Of a stretch of 64,000 bases of DNA, positions 44,166 through 55,609 are shown piece after piece. The notes beneath the pieces were generated by a model. That model saw nothing but the letters and a program-made list of their open reading frames with translations, did not search any database and was not told the DNA's origin. The stretch spans positions 15,434,213 through 15,498,212 of the forward strand of contig NW_004955405.1 in the NCBI RefSeq assembly GCF_000276665.1. The letters run 5' to 3'. How positions within the stretch are numbered: the first letter of the stretch is position 1; each line of letters starts with the position of its first letter. Both the position numbers and the translations under genes were made by a program. The stretch comes from Chinchilla lanigera. Its lineage: Eukaryota > Chordata > Mammalia > Rodentia > Chinchillidae.

Positions 44166-44289
44166 AAAAAATACCACTTTGGACTTCAAACTGAGAGTCC
44201 CTGGGTATCCTCTGAAGTTTTCTTACCTACATTAAAGGATGGAACCTATAGGAAACATTCAGTTGTTGTGAACTCTTTCTCCAGACAAC

Positions 44290-44466
44290 TTTTTTTTTTT
44301 TTTTTTTTTTTTTTGCAGCACCCTGAGCTACATCCTTACCCTATGTGATTTTTTTGAGACAGGGTCTCCCTAAGTGGCTAAACTGCCCAGGCTGGGTTTC
44401 CACTTGTGATCTTTCTGCCTCGACCTCCAAGAGGGCTGGGATTACAGGGATGTTTCACCATGTCCA
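44290..44466 (-). repeat. Fused B1-ID dimer SINE, ID half truncated
   Basis: T tract, a short ID remnant 'ccctgagctacatccttacc', then B1 half 'gagacagggtctccctaagt' ... 'gggctgggattacagggatg'. Confidence 0.75.
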
Positions 44467-44488
44467 ATTCACAACTCTTTGCTTCATT

Positions 44489-44643
44489 TGTTTGATTGGT
44501 TTTTTGAGACAAGGTCTCCCTATATAGTTCAGGCAGGTCTTGAACTCACTGGATAGCCCAGGCTGGCCTCTAACTCATGGTGATTCTCCTAACTCAGCCT
44601 CCCAAGTGCTGGGATTACAGGCATGCACCACCACACCCAGCTT
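44489..44643 (-). repeat. B1-type SINE
   Basis: 'gagacaaggtctccctatat', both duplicate blocks, 'cctcccaagtgctgggatta', 'caccaccacacccagcttcc'. Confidence 0.9.
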
Positions 44644-44699
44644 CCCTGATATCTTATCAACAGAAAATGTGCCAGAAGAGATGACTAAAGCTGACACCA

Positions 44700-45000
44700 C
44701 ACTCAGAATGCAGACACACTTCATCCCAAGCCATTATCTGTTTTTCTGATCCATTCATCTTCCCTACAAATTATTGCTCGTCCTCTAAAATTGCCTGTAT
44801 CTGCCCTCTGAAGAGGACAGATAAGCTTCTAAGCCCCTTGGGTTATTGAGTACTGCTTTTTCATTCTTGCCACACTCCCATGCAAGTAATAAGGTGGTAA
44901 ATCTTTTCTCCTGTTAATCCATTAGCAGCTGATTTCAGCAGACTCACTATGGAGCCTTTAGAGGGAAGAGGGGAATTTCTCTTCACTCATACACCAGATA
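44700..45000 (+). mobile_element. ERV1-like LTR
   Basis: 'cttcatcccaagccattatc', 'gggttattgagtactg', 'aaatcttttctcctgttaat', ending in 'agaggggaatttctc'. It parallels the split copy at 34.2/35.0 kb. Family not named. Confidence 0.45.
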
Positions 45001-45129
45001 ATGAAAACCAGCAGCCATCAACCTACATCATGAAGGGAAGAGGTCATCTTATAGAAAGATAAAGGCTTCTATTCTCAGGCATGTTTTGCCTTGTGGTCAA
45101 ATTGATATAGAGGAAATGCTAGATGTCAG

Positions 45130-45760
45130 ATACATCAAGTTCATGTTCTCCAAAGTCAGACAATAAATTCTGAGGAATAAAGGAGGTTAAAAATGGGAAA
45201 ATTTATTGGAGAAAAGGAATGGGGAATAGAAATAGCTCCTGAAAGACAGGAGGGGTCCTGAAAGGATTGCCAACAAGCTCATCTCTTACAGGAAATCTTA
45301 TAGAGCAAAATCATGAGGTGGGTACAACGTGGGTCAAAGTTATGATCAGCCAATAAGATTGAAAGTGTAATTGCTTAGGTAATATTGATCCAGTGGTAGC
45401 AAGGACTTACGGGTGACCTTATCAGCCTTGGTTGATAATCTATAGTTTTAGTGGTTTTAGTTTTAGTCTTGGTCTCAGTGGGTGGGAGAGGGTGGCCCTC
45501 CCCTAATGAGATAATGGGAAATCTCAAAAGGGTGACACCAATAATCCCAAACTTCTTTTCATCCCTTGCAGAAGCATGTAAATCTGGCCACTGTGACTTT
45601 AATTTTCAGATGTGCCTTCAGCCACAATTCTGGTGCATTCTCATCCTCTACACTGACTTCCTGCAGGGCCCAGCCCTCTCTGACTGCCTACCATATTTCT
45701 ACCTAACTTAGCTGCCTGTAATAAAATGAGCTCCTTTGGACATGGTGCTTCTTTATTGTT
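45130..45760 (-). mobile_element. ERV-type LTR, minus strand
   Basis: 'gggaaaatttattggagaaa' is a reversed AATAAA-type polyadenylation signal, and 'cttatagagcaaaatcatga' a reversed TATA-like region about 120 bp away. 45,287-45,410 is shared with 4,040-4,160. Ends uncertain. Confidence 0.45.
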
Positions 45761-46098
45761 GCTCAGAGGACATCTGGAAAGATCATTGCAAATTGGGACT
45801 GTCAAGATATCACCTCCAAAAACAAACAAACAAACAAAACAAAAAAGATATCACCTCCTATGTGTTTAACGTCTTGGACAGGGGTTTAATTCATACTGTG
45901 GAGCTGGGTTCCGTGCTCAGAGTCATAATAAGATTACCTGACTTTCTGTGTTCGTGTGTTAATTCATCACTTCTGCAGTTCATGGAGTTACATAAAATAA
46001 TCAGCTAAGCCTCTGATTGAATTACGACAATGACAAAAGCAGTGAAATAAAAGAGGGTCAGCACAAATTAATTCCCTTGTTTAAGAGTTAAAGCTAGA
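45761..46098. other. Unassigned, with two short (AAAC)n patches
   Basis: 'gatatcacctcc' occurs twice, around 45,805 and 45,847, flanking an (ACAA)n patch. This is a local duplication; no gene. Confidence 0.45.
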
Positions 46099-46256
46099 AG
46101 CTGGGCATGGTGGTACATGCCTGTAATCCTAACACTTGAGAGGCCAAGGCAGGAGGATTGTTGTGAGTTCAAGACCAGCCTGGGCTACAAAATGAGCTCA
46201 AGGCCAGCCTGAACTGCATAGCAAGACCCTGTCTCAAAAAGACAAGAAAAAAAAAG
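46099..46256 (+). repeat. B1-type SINE with TSD
   Basis: 'agctgggcatggtggtacat' head. Flanked by 'agttaaagctaga' and 'aattaaagctaga'. Confidence 0.9.
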
Positions 46257-47299
46257 AATTAAAGCTAGAGAGCTTGTGAACCCTGGACATGATCATTAAC
46301 ATCAGAATTTATAAATCATAGTCAAACAGTGGATGATAGCTATGCTATAAGGCAAACAGTCCAAGATTCTCAGGACTTAAATGTTACCTTAAATATTATT
46401 AGTTCCAGGGGTCACAGACTGACCTTGGGCCAAGTGTAGTATATAGACACATGTAGCCTGTAGTTTTAAAATTGTAATTTGACAGCACATTTAAGGATTA
46501 GTAGGTTTACCTTAGAATGATTCTTGGTTTATCTTTAAAAAATAGTAAGATTTCTCAACACAGAACCCACATTTCTTCCTGAAATCATTTATTGGTGCTA
46601 AATAAAAATTGTGCTCACCAGCAGGAATAAACACAAGCTCCCTATTTTGTGTCCAGGGTAAAGAGCATTTATCATGATGCTATAACTGTTTTACTCAGCG
46701 TTCAGGGGAAAGTGAAGGACTTCTTTCTTTTGTCTTCTTCTCGCATCTGTATTTGTGCTGTAAGACCTGGATGAAGATCTAATCTGACAGCCCTCAGCTC
46801 TTGATGCAAGTCCCCGTGTGAGTTCTCCCATCTATGCTCATCCTGGGGTTTCTACCCTCCTTGACGATGCCAACCCGCTTTAACCTGCTCTCAGGAGAAA
46901 GTTCTTAACTTTGAACTGAAACGTTTGTTACCTTTTTGTGGTGAGGCTGGGGAGTTCAGGTATGCAGTTTGGGAATTATTTCAGTACCGAAATGCTGGCA
47001 TGCACTTTGTCCATTCTGTGAGGATATATAATAGGCTGGCTTTTTATTAGAGAATGACGACCTAATGAGTGCTGGTACTGAACTAAGACAGGGACCTTCA
47101 GGGGGAAAAAGATGGAGGGCTTCTCAGGCCTTGCTCCATTCCCTGTGCCCCGGGCTGGTGAAGACATTTTCCTTTGTCCTCTGTCAGCAATGTTTGCAAT
47201 GCACCCTTTACCCCTACTCTAACTTCAGGGGCCAGTTGTCACTAAAAGTGAGAACAGCCACCAAATCCATAGGCTGTACAGAGCAGAGATTCCCTAAAA
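46257..47299. other. Unassigned 1 kb
   Basis: No gene. 46,405-46,500 may be an old hAT-type repeat. Confidence 0.4.
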
Positions 47300-47600
47300 C
47301 ATGAAGAAGATTCTAAAACATTCCATACTCACCACCCAGTGGGAAACTCTCAGACCCTGGCCCACCCCAGCGGCACGTAAAATCCTGTCTCTTCTGTGTG
47401 TTCACAGGCCAGTGTGTCTTCTCATCAGAGCTCGGCTGGCTTCAGCTCTTCTCCTCGAGCTAGATTCCCTTCTGCTTTTCTCTTTCTTCTCAATTAAAGC
47501 TTTTGCTCTGCTTCCCTGCTCTGGCCTCGGTGTTAGCGAGTTCTCACCTGCCTCCTGCATCAGTGTCCATGGGAGTAAGCTTTTGATCATACTTTGGATT
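47300..47600 (+). mobile_element. Possible ERV LTR
   Basis: 'cttctcaattaaagcttttg' (ATTAAA-type signal) followed by 'ctctgcttccctgctctggc' has R-U5 character, with a pyrimidine-rich stretch upstream. No TSD. Confidence 0.3.
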
Positions 47601-47940
47601 CTGAAATCTTGTTAGAAAGGTGATATATTCTGCGATAGTAATAGCGCATTGTGATCTATAGGAATAAAGAAAAGAAGGAAGGGCACTCGAATCGTTTTCA
47701 GTTTTAGATATTTACAAGCAACAAGGAGGGCAGTTTGAGGGCGGAGGGGCACTGGCAGGGAGCTGGAGTCTGGCCTTCCCGGGGTGAGATTGCGCGGGAG
47801 CCAACATTCAGCTTAGAGGTTTCCTCCCTTGCCCTCCCTGTCCCACCCGGCCCTGTTTCTTCTGAGCAAGCCTTGGAGGGTGACTTCAGTCAGTGATTTC
47901 TGCAACTAGATCGTGTTTAACGTGACTTAACTTCCTGGGG
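47601..47940. other. Unassigned sequence
   Basis: GC rises toward the right. No repeat recognised. Confidence 0.4.
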
Positions 47941-48567
47941 GCGGGGGCAGGTGCGTGGGGTGTTTTCTGTTTGCATAACTCCGTGGAGGGTCTCTGCTCC
48001 ACTCTGCTAAGGAGGAAGAGGAGGGTCCTGTTTTACTTTGCTCCACTTGCCCTTGCCGAAGACCTTGGCAAAGGATCCAAGCAAACTCGAGAGCACAACC
48101 GCTCTGAGGCGCGACCTCGGCAGATGAGTGTGCTGGGGTGGCAGAGGGAGACCCCAACCGGGCCGGGGATCCTGGCTGCCAGGCTGCTGAAGCACATTTA
48201 TCCATGGATGGCAGCCACCTTCAACCATGTCACCTTCAACGACGCGGCCGACCCGGAGCGCCCCTCCCCCTGTGTTTCTGGCCGTCCAAACCTCCCCCTC
48301 GAGCGCTGCACCCCACGAACTACATCAGCTCTTTCACTTACAACTCAAGGCCACAGACTTGCTTAGTGCTGATTATTTTATTCTCTCTTCAGGATGGATG
48401 AAACTATCCAAGCCTTATATCCGAAAATGTTTCTCAGATCCGTCTGGGCATATTTACAACGTCAAGAGTCAGGGCCGGATTAAGCTGTGACTAAAGACGG
48501 ATGCCCGCAGACGGGACGCGATTCCGAGCCGTCTCCAAACAGAAACACAGCATCTAAAGCCGGGAAG
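47941..48567 (+). other. CpG-richer stretch ending in a splice-donor match; candidate 5' exon
   Basis: Highest CpG density of the window: 'gcgcgacctcgg', 'aacgacgcggccgacccgga', 'gacgggacgcgattccgagc'. It ends at 'gggaag' followed by gtgagc at 48,568, close to the ideal donor. Overlapping frames of 87-131 codons are open on both strands, which is normal for GC-rich DNA, and none encodes a protein I recognise. It could be a promoter/first exon of an unseen or noncoding gene, or a decayed CpG island. Confidence 0.3.
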
Positions 48568-48667
48568 GTGAGCAGGGAGGCTGACTGTGTGCCCTTCAAG
48601 CTGCCGCAGGGATTTTATGTTCAGTTCAAAGGCTGCTCCTGAAGAACAATTTCAGTTATGTTTCCTA

Positions 48668-48739
48668 TATCTCTCCTTTTTTCAAATAGGATTTAAATAA
48701 TTATATCCCTCCTTTTTTTCAAACAGGATTTAAATAATT
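48668..48739. repeat. Two-unit 36-bp tandem duplication
   Basis: Units 48,668-48,703 and 48,704-48,739 both read 'tat..ctcc(t)n..caaa.aggatttaaataat' with about four differences. Confidence 0.85.
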
Positions 48740-49068
48740 GTTCACACTGAAAAATAATTCAAAGCTGGTAAAAGGAACAGAAATTTGCTGGTTTTGTCCT
48801 GGGTGGCATACTTTTCACATCGTAAAGACGTGAAAACACCAGCAAGCTGCAAATTTATGCACTACGGTATTTTCTGAAATTTTCAACTGTTAAAATGTTT
48901 ATTATGCTTGTAATTTCCATAAGCACTCTATAGCATGATTTTATGTCTAACGTTGTGTGTAGCAGGTTCATTCTGCATAGTTTTCATTCAAGATTATATT
49001 TAAGATCTAAACATGTTACATATGCATCTGGTCCATGGATTAATGATCAACTTCCATTATTACAACTG
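48740..49068. other. Unassigned AT-rich sequence
   Basis: No gene or repeat recognised. Confidence 0.45.
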
Positions 49069-49080
49069 CATGATGACCTA

Positions 49081-49183
49081 CTTTTTTTTTTTTCTTTTGG
49101 TTTTTTTCTTATACCAGGAATCGAACTCACGACGTTGCACATGCCAGGCAGGCACTTTGCCGCTGAGCTAAATCCCTAGTCCC
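49081..49183 (-). repeat. ID-type SINE with perfect TSD
   Basis: Flanked by catgatgaccta at 49,069-49,080 and 49,184-49,195. Body 'ataccaggaatcgaactcac' ... 'gctgagctaaatccctagtc'. Confidence 0.95.
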
Positions 49184-49195
49184 CATGATGACCTA

Positions 49196-50274
49196 TTGAT
49201 TGAGTCCCTTACATGATGCTTTATTATTTCTCATATTATGAAGCATTGTATTTACTAGCAAAGAACTGAAAATGAAATCATGTCTGCAAACAGAGAAACC
49301 GAGTAAATGATGATACATATCAGAATACATGGAGCTGCTGTGAAGAGTGAGATGAAGGCATTAATTTAGAAAAATGCTTCTGATATATTGCTAAGCGTCC
49401 TGAATAATTTATTTTAAGAATCTAAAGAAAAAAACCCCTGTGCCCTGTATATACATTAGGCATGCATATGTAAGTTCACACAAAGGTGGAAAAACTTACC
49501 CAGTCAGCTCAAAAGAAAGCCAGTAAACAAAATGTTGACATTTGAAGAAACTAGATGGGGAAGGAAGAGACAACGCATTTTTACTTTATATGTTTCTGTA
49601 CTGTTTGATTTAGCATGTGTTATCTTTATATTTTAAAATGATAATTGTAAAAGAGTAACACACTTTTTGCTTCCAACTCTTCTTCCTAGATGATTGGTAT
49701 TAAAGTGTCTTCTTCTAAGCATCCCTCCCTTCTTATCGCCCTGCAACATGTTCCTGAAAGTCCAAGCTAATTCATTTTTGTGCCAGATGATAAACTAATT
49801 CACACTCAAGTGTGAATGATCAATGTGATTTAAACTGTTTTCCAGGGACATTTGACTTTTTAAAAAGAGCCTTGGACAAGATGTAAGCTGTAACTATATT
49901 TATTTTTTCTAATTTCAGACAGGGCAGGATGACTAGGGTGGATGCTTTAGGGAACAAGGTCTTTCTGATATGTGTCACTCTTGGGCATACCACAGACTAC
50001 CTGTATCATTATGTGTGGTCAGTACCAGTCAGAGGAGGGACGCCTAGACAGCCTCTTACAGTTGCAGTTTCAGTAAGTACCTTGCACTCTGTACTGAAAA
50101 CTCGAAAGTTTCCATGGGTATGTCGCCTTACTGCAACTGAAGATAGAAAAGCTACATTTCATTTTCTGGACTGCAAAGATAAGAGAGGGTTATTTTCTCC
50201 ATGTGGACTGGGCAGAGGGACTTATTCTGCAAGGACAGAACGGCTTGGACCAGTCTCAGTGTGAGGCTGCTTAT
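49196..50274. other. Unassigned; 111-codon open frame after an acceptor-like site
   Basis: 'tttattttttctaatttcag' ends at 49,918, a strong splice-acceptor look. The frame starting at 49,929 stays open to about 50,264. The protein shows no motif I recognise. Confidence 0.35.
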
Positions 50275-50286
50275 TAAAAAAGCTGG

Positions 50287-51360
50287 CAATAGCTGTTCTC
50301 AAACAAAGGGCTGTTATCCAGAATATATAAAGAACTAAAAAAAAAATCAGACTTCCCAAATTTATAGACCCAATCTGAAAATGGGCATCTGAGATGGATG
50401 AATGCACACTTCTCAGATGAAGAAGTAGAAGTGGCAAATAAATGTATGAAAAAATGTTCAACATCATTGGTCAGTCAAAAGATGCAAATTAAAACAACAC
50501 TGAGATTCCATCTCACTCCAGAAAGAATGGCTATTATCAACAAATCAACCAGTAACAAATGCTGGAGGGGCTGTGAGGAAAAAGAACCCTTCTCCACTGT
50601 GGGTTGGGGTGTAGACTGGTACAATCACTGTGGAAATCGGTGTGGATATTCCTCAAAAAACTAGGATTAGAGGTCCCATTCAACCCTATTCTCCTTCTTG
50701 GTATCTTCCTGAAAGAATTAAAAAGCATCATACCACAGAGATACATGCACCCAGGGTTATAGCGGCACAGTCTATAATAGCCAGATCTTGGAAACAACCC
50801 CAATGCCCATCAACTGATGAGTGGATAGAGAAGATGATTTTTTTAATACAATGGAGTACTATTTGGCCATAAAGAAGGATAAGCTTGAGATAGTTCTAGC
50901 TAAGTGGATGCACCTTAGGACATATTCTTAAGTGAAATAAACCAGACATGTATGTAAATTCCACATTGTTTCTCTGGTGTGAGAAACTGAAAGTGTGAAT
51001 AAGGACTAAAATGTATAATAGATATTGGGGACTAGGAAGAAAATATTCAAATGGGAAGGAGAACTAGGGATGGGGGAAGGCAGGAAGGGAAAGATATTTT
51101 AGTATATGTGCTGTTGCAGCGAGCACAAGGAAGGGAATAAAATAAAATGGTGAGAAGAAGGAAAAAAGGGAACAAATGGGGTGGGAAAGAGGGTGGGAAA
51201 TGCGGTGGGAAGGAGGGGTAGAAGGGAGAGGAGGGGAATGAGAAAAAAAAGAAGCAAGTGTGTCATGCACAGGTACAAATTCCCTGTGATGAATGTGATC
51301 ATTATATTTACCTAAATGCATACCAATAAATGTATACCAATAAATGTAATTAAGTTTTTA
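50287..51360 (+). mobile_element. L1 3' end, 5'-truncated, with TSD
   Basis: Last part of ORF2 plus 3' UTR: 'ggctgttatccagaatatat', 'atgttcaacatcattggtca', 'ctgtggaaatcggtgtggat', 'caatggagtactatttggcc', then a G/A-rich 3' UTR and A-rich end. Flanking 'aaaaagctggca' occurs at about 50,276-50,288 and again at about 51,360-51,372. Reading frame fragments still resemble ORF2 but are broken. Younger than the L1 at 43.6 kb. Confidence 0.9.
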
Positions 51361-51580
51361 AAAAGCTGGCAGTGTTACTGAAGGTTCTCGCCATCCAACC
51401 TCTGAGCTCCTGAAGCCGTGGTTCCTGCTTGTGCTACCACCAATGTACCGGACATGTGCAGCAGCATATGCCCATCCACATACCTAAGAGCGGCTCCACA
51501 GAACATTCCTGTCAGCTCCTGATGCTCAGCACCCTCATTTGGGGACTTTTAGCTGTGATGAAGGTGTATAAAGATGATTT

Positions 51581-51736
51581 ACTTATTTGTCTTTTTGACA
51601 CAAGTTCTCGCTATGCAGTTCAGGTTGGCCTTGAGCTCACTTTGTAGCCCAGGCTGGTCTTGAACTCACAACGACCCTCTTGCCTCGGCCTCCTAATTGC
51701 TGAGATTACAGCTGTGTACCACTACCACACCCAGCA
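51581..51736 (-). repeat. B1-type SINE with TSD
   Basis: 'gacacaagttctcgctatgc', both duplicate blocks. Flanked by aagatgatt at 51,571 and 51,736. Confidence 0.9.
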
Positions 51737-52539
51737 AGATGATTCTATCTACATGCAAAGTGAGATATTAAAAAATTTCAACATCTTCAAAATGTTCTAA
51801 GACATTATATTAGACACTTACTAATTCAGAATCTATAGTCTGTCGAGGGAGCATTCTTTATGTCAACAGTAATAATAATTTCCAGGAAATTTCATCAGTG
51901 CAATGCTCAGAATATTGTCTCTGCAGAGATGAATGTATGACACATTTTTAGTGTCATTATCCACATATTATCTGGGGGAGGACAAGGAGGTCTCCATAGT
52001 CTACTTAACACCGCATTTGCTTCTTAATGGCAAAGTGACGTGTGAACTTTGAGAGAAACTGCAAGAAACAGCAAGAGAGAAACTGTCAGACTCAGACTGC
52101 TTCAGAAAAAATAACTCCGGTACTCTCCCTCGGCTCTGGCGACAGGTCTTCGTGACAGCCAGCCTGCCCACCGCCCCCCACGGCCCTAGTGGTCCTCTGC
52201 TTACTCTGCTTTGCTCTCTGTGAGTGGACACACCCATCCTTTCCTTCTTGCTGTCTTGACTTTTTCTGGATCCCACTGACCTAAACTGAGATTACTGGCT
52301 CCTGCTAATGTGGACCCGAATACAAGCAAATGTTACTCTGTGCTGAACTGTGTTTGTCTTTTCCTAGTTGGTCTGAAGAGCCAGCTGTTCTGGCCCCTCC
52401 CTGATCCCTGCTGAAGACCTCTCAACTTCCCAACCCACTATCTCCTACCCTCCTAGTGGACAAAAGTTACAGACCAATCAGAAGAGAGGCGTGTGCCTTT
52501 AGCATTAAACAGTGCTTTATCTCCTTACCTTTCGCATAT
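51737..52539. other. Unassigned sequence
   Basis: No gene or repeat recognised. Confidence 0.4.
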
Positions 52540-53115
52540 TGTGGAGGACCACCTGGATGGCTCTCCTTGAAAGAAGAGCATTTGTCTCCCTTTTGGCTAA
52601 GCCTGGCCCTAATTCCGTGTATTGACATGTACAGAGCTGGCTAGGATATTTCTTTACCCCGTCAATTGGCTTTAAGCAACACAAGTGGGTCGAGCCGGGG
52701 TGCTGATGTGTAACCTTTAAAGCAATGCAACAGGTCAGTGATGCCCCGCCTGCAGCTCCCAGCTAGTATGCGCGAGATAGGCCCAGACTGAAGCTGGAGA
52801 AAGAGCCCTGATGTCTCCGGGCACGAAGGCCCCACCTCAGAGCAGAAGCACCGACCCCAAAACACAAGACACTTCCTCAAACTGTGTTATGCAGATTGCT
52901 CTTTCTGCAGCTCTCTCTCTGCACATTGCAGAGAACTATCTCCTTTCCTACCCAGACCAGCTCACAGCACTCACGTACTTCCCGCCATTCTCACAGTCAC
53001 TCATCTCCAGCCACTCCCTTCTTTGCCAATTAATAAAACCTGGGTTTGGCCCTGGGTTGAGGCCTTTGTTCCGGTTAGTCGTTGTTCTGACTGCACTTAG
53101 GACCCCCATGGCTCC
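52540..53115 (+). mobile_element. Probable ERV solo LTR
   Basis: Starts near 'tgtggaggaccacctggatg', contains a GC-rich U3-like body, an 'aattaataaaacctgggttt' polyadenylation motif at 53,028, a T/G-rich U5-like end 'ttgttccggttagtcgttgt' and a CA near 53,115. About 575 bp. No clear TSD. Confidence 0.4.
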
Positions 53116-53880
53116 CCACAACTACACACACGTGTTTGCTATTTTTGTCATGGGTTGCACTGGAAGTGGTAGATTTGAATTACTTATTAGAATTCCAATA
53201 TCTTCTCCCTGGGATTACAAATGTGGACTCCTCCCGACCGCGATGCGAGGCTGGCAGAAGGGCTGTCTATGACACATCAAATTCTGAGTACTAATTAGCC
53301 AGCTCACTTCCTAGCATAAGACAGGGACACCACAGGGACTATGTCACTTCTCAGAAGCCTTTTTATTCTCCTTAATCCTCAAAATACCAGAGTTTTTGGT
53401 TTTCAGTAAAGGAAGAGGTAATTTAAACTGCTTAAAAGACAGAAATGGAGGCTCAGGAGAGGGATATAGGTTGTTAGTAACCCCTCCGCCAAAGTTTAAG
53501 CATTTTAAGATTGTACATATATGTCTCATTTTTTTAAAAAAATTAGGATTCTTAATAGATATTGTGAATTGGGAAGAAACTTCAAAAGAAAAGGTAAAGT
53601 GTGATGGGGAAAGGGGAAAGGAAGAAAGAGAAAAAGAAAAATATATATTTATGTACAAGATGGTTAAGTTAGTTATGCAGTTAGTTTCTCTTTGTTCACT
53701 GAAAAGAAAGGTTTGTGCTGATACTGTTTGGACAAGATACCATGCCTGCATCTTGTACTCTGAACAGCTGTTGTGGAAACACCAATACACAATGTATTAA
53801 TTATTGTAATTGTCCTGTTTTGAAACTCTGTTTATTGTTATTTTTATTTTTTTCTCTTTAAAACAAAAACATTAGGATTC
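53116..53880. other. Unassigned sequence
   Basis: Open frames of 148 and 134 codons overlap on opposite strands at 53,344-53,800. Low-complexity AT-rich text with no motif, so probably chance. Confidence 0.4.
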
Positions 53881-54010
53881 TCTAAGGCAGCTCTGTCCAA
53901 CAGAAACATAGTACAAGCCACATATAATTTTAGTGTTTTAGGAGTCATATAAAGTAAGTAAAAAGAAGCCAGTGGAATTAATTTTAACAATTGTATTTCC
54001 ATTCTGCTGC
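53881..54010. mobile_element. Old hAT-like DNA repeat fragment
   Basis: 'cagctctgtccaacagaaac', 'acaagccacatataatttta', 'ggagtcatataaagtaagta' recall a common eutherian DNA repeat, which I cannot name with certainty. Confidence 0.4.
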
Positions 54011-55359
54011 CCTTCCTATTCAGTCCATCTTGAAACCCCACTTAACCCTCACAAATGGGGAAGAAACACATAAGAAGGAAATGCTAATACAGACTTTGGT
54101 GAGGCTGGGTAGACGGTGATACAGCATGATACAAGAAGTGACCCCGCAGGGCGCAGGAGGTTTCCAGCCTGCGTAGTGGCTGTTCTGGCTCTGTAACACA
54201 GGAGGGAGAGGGAGTCTAGCTGTACTTCTGCATAGATCTGTTATTGCACAGATATGTCTTATATTAAATAAAAGAATTATTCAGAGCTCTAGGAGAACAA
54301 TTGATGAAAATTCTGTATACTGTTCCTAAAAAAGCTGCCCTCAAGATGTGGTTTTATAATGTACTTGAATCTTGCTGTGGATTTACATACTGAATTAGGA
54401 GTTTTCACATTTAGATCTCTCTGACTGCAGACTGGATGTCTTGGTGCAACTTAAGAAATTTAATGCACTTGTGAGCAGATGGGAAGTTAACTTCGGAAAG
54501 TGTATCTTGCTGCCTTCCTGCTTGCCGTGGTGGGGGGTCACAAAGGGCACAGCATAAAAAACACTAACTTCAGGGCCTACGTGGTTCATTTAGATTTTTT
54601 AAAATAATGAAAGGGCACAAGGAAGGAGACATGCAGTGCTGGCGATGATGGGGTAGAACAACATTTTAACAAGTTGAGTTTAAAGATCTAATGGGCTCTC
54701 ATTAGATCTTAATGACTGAACGGCAGCATCCCATCCATGAAGTATGAAAGTGCTCCACTAGGCACGGCAGAGCGGCTGGTTTCTGCAAGGCAGCTCGAGC
54801 AGAAACAAGGAAATAGCATACTGATAGCATAAAAGGAAGATCGGTTAACGTCAGACTACTTTCCTTGCATAGGTTAAAGCAAAGAGGATTTCCTTATGCT
54901 GGTTCAAATTGATTAGGTCTCTTGGGATTGGTCCCTGGGCCTCTCCTATTTTTGGGAAAACTGACCTATTTCTAAATTTGGTTTCATTGCGTGGCATCTA
55001 GCGCGACGGACTCCATTCTGGCTCTCTGGTCTGTTAGGTCTAATGCAGGCACTCAATCCAGAACAACGGCCTGCCATGCAGTCTTTACCAGTGGTGATTA
55101 TTACAGGTGAATATCAAAAGGCGCTTGTGAATTTCCTGGACATTCTCTGGGTACCGTCCATCTCTTGGAAGAGAGAGGGACTATTATTATCAGAAGAAGT
55201 GTTCTAAATAGCAGCTTCTGAGTTGCACCTTATTCCCCAGATCTCCTTTCAAGAGCTGGTGAGTGTGAAGCCCCTTGAGAACGACAGACAGGGTGGAAGC
55301 TGAAGGGAGGGAAGTGTTCCTCAGCTCCAAGAGATTACGGTACCTTTGTAGATTTCAGA
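54011..55359. other. Unassigned 1.35 kb
   Basis: No gene or repeat recognised. Confidence 0.45.
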
Positions 55360-55609
55360 ATCAAGTAGTGTGATGCTCCCAGTTTTTTTGGTTTCTGTTC
55401 TAAGTGGTTCATTTTTCTTCATCACTTTCAGATTGCTTTGGCTATGCAAAGTCTTACGTGGTTCAACATGAATTCTAGGATTGTTTTTCCTATTTCTGTG
55501 GGAGATGTCATTGGAGTTTTGATGAAGATTGCACTGAGTCCAGAGATCACTTTGGATAATGGGAATATTTTAATAATTTTAATTCTCCTAACTCATAAGC
55601 ATAGGGTTT

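Noticed and set aside
53344..53800. 148-codon minus and 134-codon plus open frames
   Set aside because: They overlap on opposite strands, are low complexity, have no motif and no splice or polyA context.
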